64,000 nt of DNA from Clostridiales bacterium (lineage in GTDB: Bacteria; Bacillota; Clostridia; Oscillospirales; Oscillospiraceae). Shown here piece by piece: positions 62,209-64,000 of the stretch. The first letter of the stretch is position 1. Each line of letters opens with the position of its first letter. The notes beneath the pieces are model-generated. The model was not told where the DNA came from. It worked only from the letters and a program-made list of their open reading frames with translations, and did no database searches. Both the position numbers and the translations under genes were made by a program. The stretch spans positions 62,001 to 126,000 of the forward strand of contig CABIXV010000001.1 in the NCBI GenBank assembly GCA_902362775.1. Reading direction: 5' to 3'.

Positions 62209-63422
62209 TCGGTTCCTTCCTCTATCGTTACTCCGTGGGACCTCAGCCAGTCCCGGGCCTTGAACGTCCTGCTGTGGACAGGCAGCTTTCTCTCTTCCAT
62301 CTCCTGAATGGTAGTCTCCACCCCCAGGAGAAGGGCCTTGTCCAGATCCTGATAGGCCAGCGACCGCAGGCGCTCCACCCCTTCAAAATCCCGGTTGGGC
62401 TCTATGTAATCAGCCACATACAGGATCTTTTCCAGTGTCGTCATGTTTTCCTTGGCTGTCGTATGCCAGAAGATGGCCGAGTACACCTCATCAGGTTCCC
62501 CAAAAACCGCCTTGGCGATACACGCCCCGGTCTTGGAGTGAAGCAGTTTGACCGCTGACCGCTCCAGCTCGTCCAGCGCGACCCCGTATTTCTCACACAG
62601 GGCCAACTGCTCCTCCAGGTTTAAATACTTGGTGCAGTCATGTAAGATGCCTGCCCGTCGGGCCAGCGTCTGGTCGGCCCCCCAGCGCCGTGCCAGACGG
62701 ACCGCCTCCTCCTCAGTGCCGCGGATGTGGGCCACCCGCTTCTGTCGGACCATGGAGCAGGAGCAGGCCCGCAGCTCTGGAATGTCCAGATGTTTCAGGT
62801 CGGCGTGGGTACCATAGAGCCCATTCATCAGAATGTGCCCATAGACAGCGGGGAGTAGGTACTCTCTCCCCTCCCCCTGGCCCAGCAGCTTCCGCAGGCG
62901 GGTGGAGGAGATGTCAACCAGACCGGGCAGAGTGATGGTGGTCACTTTTGCGCCATATCTCTCACAGAGGAAGTCCCGCTGTGGGGCAAAGAGCTCCTCC
63001 CCGTCCTGTTCAGTACGGCCAAAGGCGCATACCCCGGCCAGTCTCAAAATGGAATCGGGATCATGCCACAGGTGGAGCGTCAGGAACATATCCGTTCCCA
63101 TGAGCAGCCACAGCTCCGCCTCCGGATACTGACGATGGAGCTCCTCCAGCGTGTCAGAGGTGTAGCTCTTGCCCTCCCGCTCCAGCTCCAGTGTGGACAC
63201 CTGGACCACCTTGGGCCGCAGCAGCGCGTCCGCCATTTTCTCCGCCATGGACAGACGGTGCTCCGGCGGGGGCGTACCCTCGGGCAGGACCTTGTGGGGC
63301 GGGATCGCCGCCGGGATCAGCAGCAGCCGGTCCAGGCCAAGCACCTCAATGGCCGTCTTTGCCGCGGCCAGGTGTCCCAGATGGGGGGGATTGAAGGTCC
63401 CGCCGTAGATTCCGATCTTCAT
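62205..63422 (-). CDS. nadD: Fused nicotinate-nucleotide adenylyltransferase (NadD) and YqeK HD-domain hydrolase
   Basis: This 405-residue bifunctional protein has an N-terminal NadD domain (GIYGGTFNPPHLGHLAAAKT, then LLMGTDMFLTL, and ISSTRLRKLL; about residues 1-200) and a C-terminal YqeK/HD domain (RVAHIRGTEEEAVRLARRWG, HDCTKYL, and KENMTTLEKILYVADYIEPN; about 205-395). NadD makes deamido-NAD, and YqeK-type proteins hydrolyse Ap4A. In Bacillus these are separate adjacent genes. The ATG at 63422 is the start of NadD; the long upstream frame is spurious. Confidence 0.96.
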   Translation of the reverse strand: MKIGIYGGTFNPPHLGHLAAAKTAIEVLGLDRLLLIPAAIPPHKVLPEGTPPPEHRLSMAEKMADALLRPKVVQVSTLELEREGKSYTSDTLEELHRQYPEAELWLLMGTDMFLTLHLWHDPDSILRLAGVCAFGRTEQDGEELFAPQRDFLCERYGAKVTTITLPGLVDISSTRLRKLLGQGEGREYLLPAVYGHILMNGLYGTHADLKHLDIPELRACSCSMVRQKRVAHIRGTEEEAVRLARRWGADQTLARRAGILHDCTKYLNLEEQLALCEKYGVALDELERSAVKLLHSKTGACIAKAVFGEPDEVYSAIFWHTTAKENMTTLEKILYVADYIEPNRDFEGVERLRSLAYQDLDKALLLGVETTIQEMEERKLPVHSRTFKARDWLRSHGVTIEEGTE

Positions 63423-63579
63423 GCCAGACACCTCTCTCACTTTTATCAGGGTGGACGGCCCCAAAAAGGGGCAGCCCCGCTTTGTCAAATTGGGCCGAAG
63501 GATGGGGCTGAAGCTCGGCCCACAGCCCATCGCCGCCCAGAACACGCCAAGCGTCAGCGGCTGGCAGGAATAAAATTGA

Positions 63580-63903
63580 TTACCTCTGTTTCTTGTCCGT
63601 CACCAGCACGATTCTGTCCTTTTTCTCTTTATTATGGCTTGGACGATAGAGAACAAATTTTGTTCCGATGACCTGGACGACCTCGCTCCGGGTCAGGGGG
63701 GCCAACTGCTCGGCTGCCTCCCGGGGGGAGAGCATGGAGTTTTCCAGCACACGGCCCTTGATAAGCTCCCGGGCCTCCAGGGCGTCGTTGGCCTGCTTCA
63801 CCAGGTTGTCCCCAATGCCGTCCTTGCCCACGATGAGGATGGTATCGATGCTGTTGGCCAGCCCCCTCAGCTGGGCCCGCTGCTTGCTTGTCAGTTCTGC
63901 CAT
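63580..63903 (-). CDS. yhbY: YhbY-family CRM-domain RNA-binding protein
   Basis: This 107-residue protein is a single CRM domain: LTSKQRAQLRGLANSIDTIL at the start, the GKDGIG loop, KGRVLENSMLSPREAAEQLA, and VVQVIGTKFVLYRPS at the end. YhbY proteins associate with pre-50S particles. It is between rdgB and nadD on the minus strand. Confidence 0.96.
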   Translation of the reverse strand: MAELTSKQRAQLRGLANSIDTILIVGKDGIGDNLVKQANDALEARELIKGRVLENSMLSPREAAEQLAPLTRSEVVQVIGTKFVLYRPSHNKEKKDRIVLVTDKKQR

Positions 63904-63936
63904 ATTATGTTATGATCTCCTATCTTTTGATTTCTG

Positions 63937-64000
63937 TCATTTGGACAGGTACTCCTTCAGTTTGACCTGAAATGCCTCCAGCGCCTTTCCCCGGTGGGAG
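63937..64000 (-). CDS. rdgB: XTP/dITP diphosphatase, C-terminal end (partial)
   Basis: Only 20 codons plus a stop are in the window: SHRGKALEAFQVKLKEYLSK. The SHRGKAL element is the conserved end of RdgB/HAM1 enzymes, which remove non-canonical purine triphosphates. The gene starts beyond the right edge and reads toward yhbY, 33 bp away. Confidence 0.8.
   Translation of the reverse strand, partial: SHRGKALEAFQVKLKEYLSK

Overview
The window looks like the chromosome of a high-GC, spore-forming anaerobe of the class Clostridia, probably Oscillospiraceae (Flavonifractor/Pseudoflavonifractor-like). The evidence is a sporulation gene (spoVT) with a sigma-G-type promoter, a Trp T-box leader, a V-type ATP synthase with a Na+-binding proteolipid signature, iron-sulfur L-serine dehydratase, an extra type IIA topoisomerase pair, and Clostridia-style families (DUF4491, LCP protein, NadD-YqeK fusion). 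The family assignment is inference from gene content; no search was run.

Layout. 1-3.6 kb: a tryptophan-type ABC uptake operon (minus strand) behind a T-box with a UGG specifier. 3.7-9.3 kb: the str operon (L7Ae-like, rpsL, rpsG, fusA, tuf) with its own sigma-A promoter and no rpoBC in front. 9.5-12.6 kb: ferredoxin; a cobalamin-riboswitch operon of a DUF4430 protein, an ECF S component and a sirtuin; and a divergent cupin/HxlR pair. 12.7-16.1 kb: tex, a DUF4491 protein and a membrane dipeptidase.

16.6-32.55 kb: a 15,932-bp integrative mobilizable element inserted inside spoVT. Its ends are an 18-bp imperfect inverted repeat flanking a TC (GA) dinucleotide. The 5' end of spoVT, with its sigma-G-like promoter, lies at 32.47-32.72 kb. 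The rest of the gene lies at 16.17-16.62 kb, fused in frame to the element's large serine recombinase. Joining the two parts at the shared dinucleotide rebuilds an uninterrupted 180-codon SpoVT frame. The element carries the recombinase, a mobilization block (RepA-like ATPase, MobC, relaxase, and a membrane protein encoded in a second frame inside the relaxase gene), a DUF6076 protein, an IS66 remnant and a Bro-N protein. Its cargo is a GntR-controlled catabolic operon: a DUF6282 amidohydrolase-like protein, a GalB-like PIG-L hydratase, a TAXI-TRAP transporter, an RraA/GalC-like aldolase and an AEC carrier. The cargo probably imports a tricarboxylate- or pyrone-type acid and cleaves it to pyruvate and oxaloacetate.

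33.4-44.2 kb (plus strand): a type IIA topoisomerase B subunit, L-serine dehydratase beta and alpha, a membrane protein, topoisomerase A subunit, YitT, a LUD protein, a lipoprotein, tRNA-Gly(GCC) and the SstT serine transporter. 44.2-53.7 kb (minus): a complete V-type ATP synthase operon (H-I-K-E-C-F-GNAT-A-B-D) with an acetyltransferase gene inserted in it. 53.9-58 kb (minus): a DUF4015 putative glycosidase, an SDR reductase, prephenate dehydratase and AzlCD. 58.2-64 kb: a lipid kinase, then AEC transporter, rsfS, an LCP protein, nadD-yqeK, yhbY and the 3' end of rdgB.
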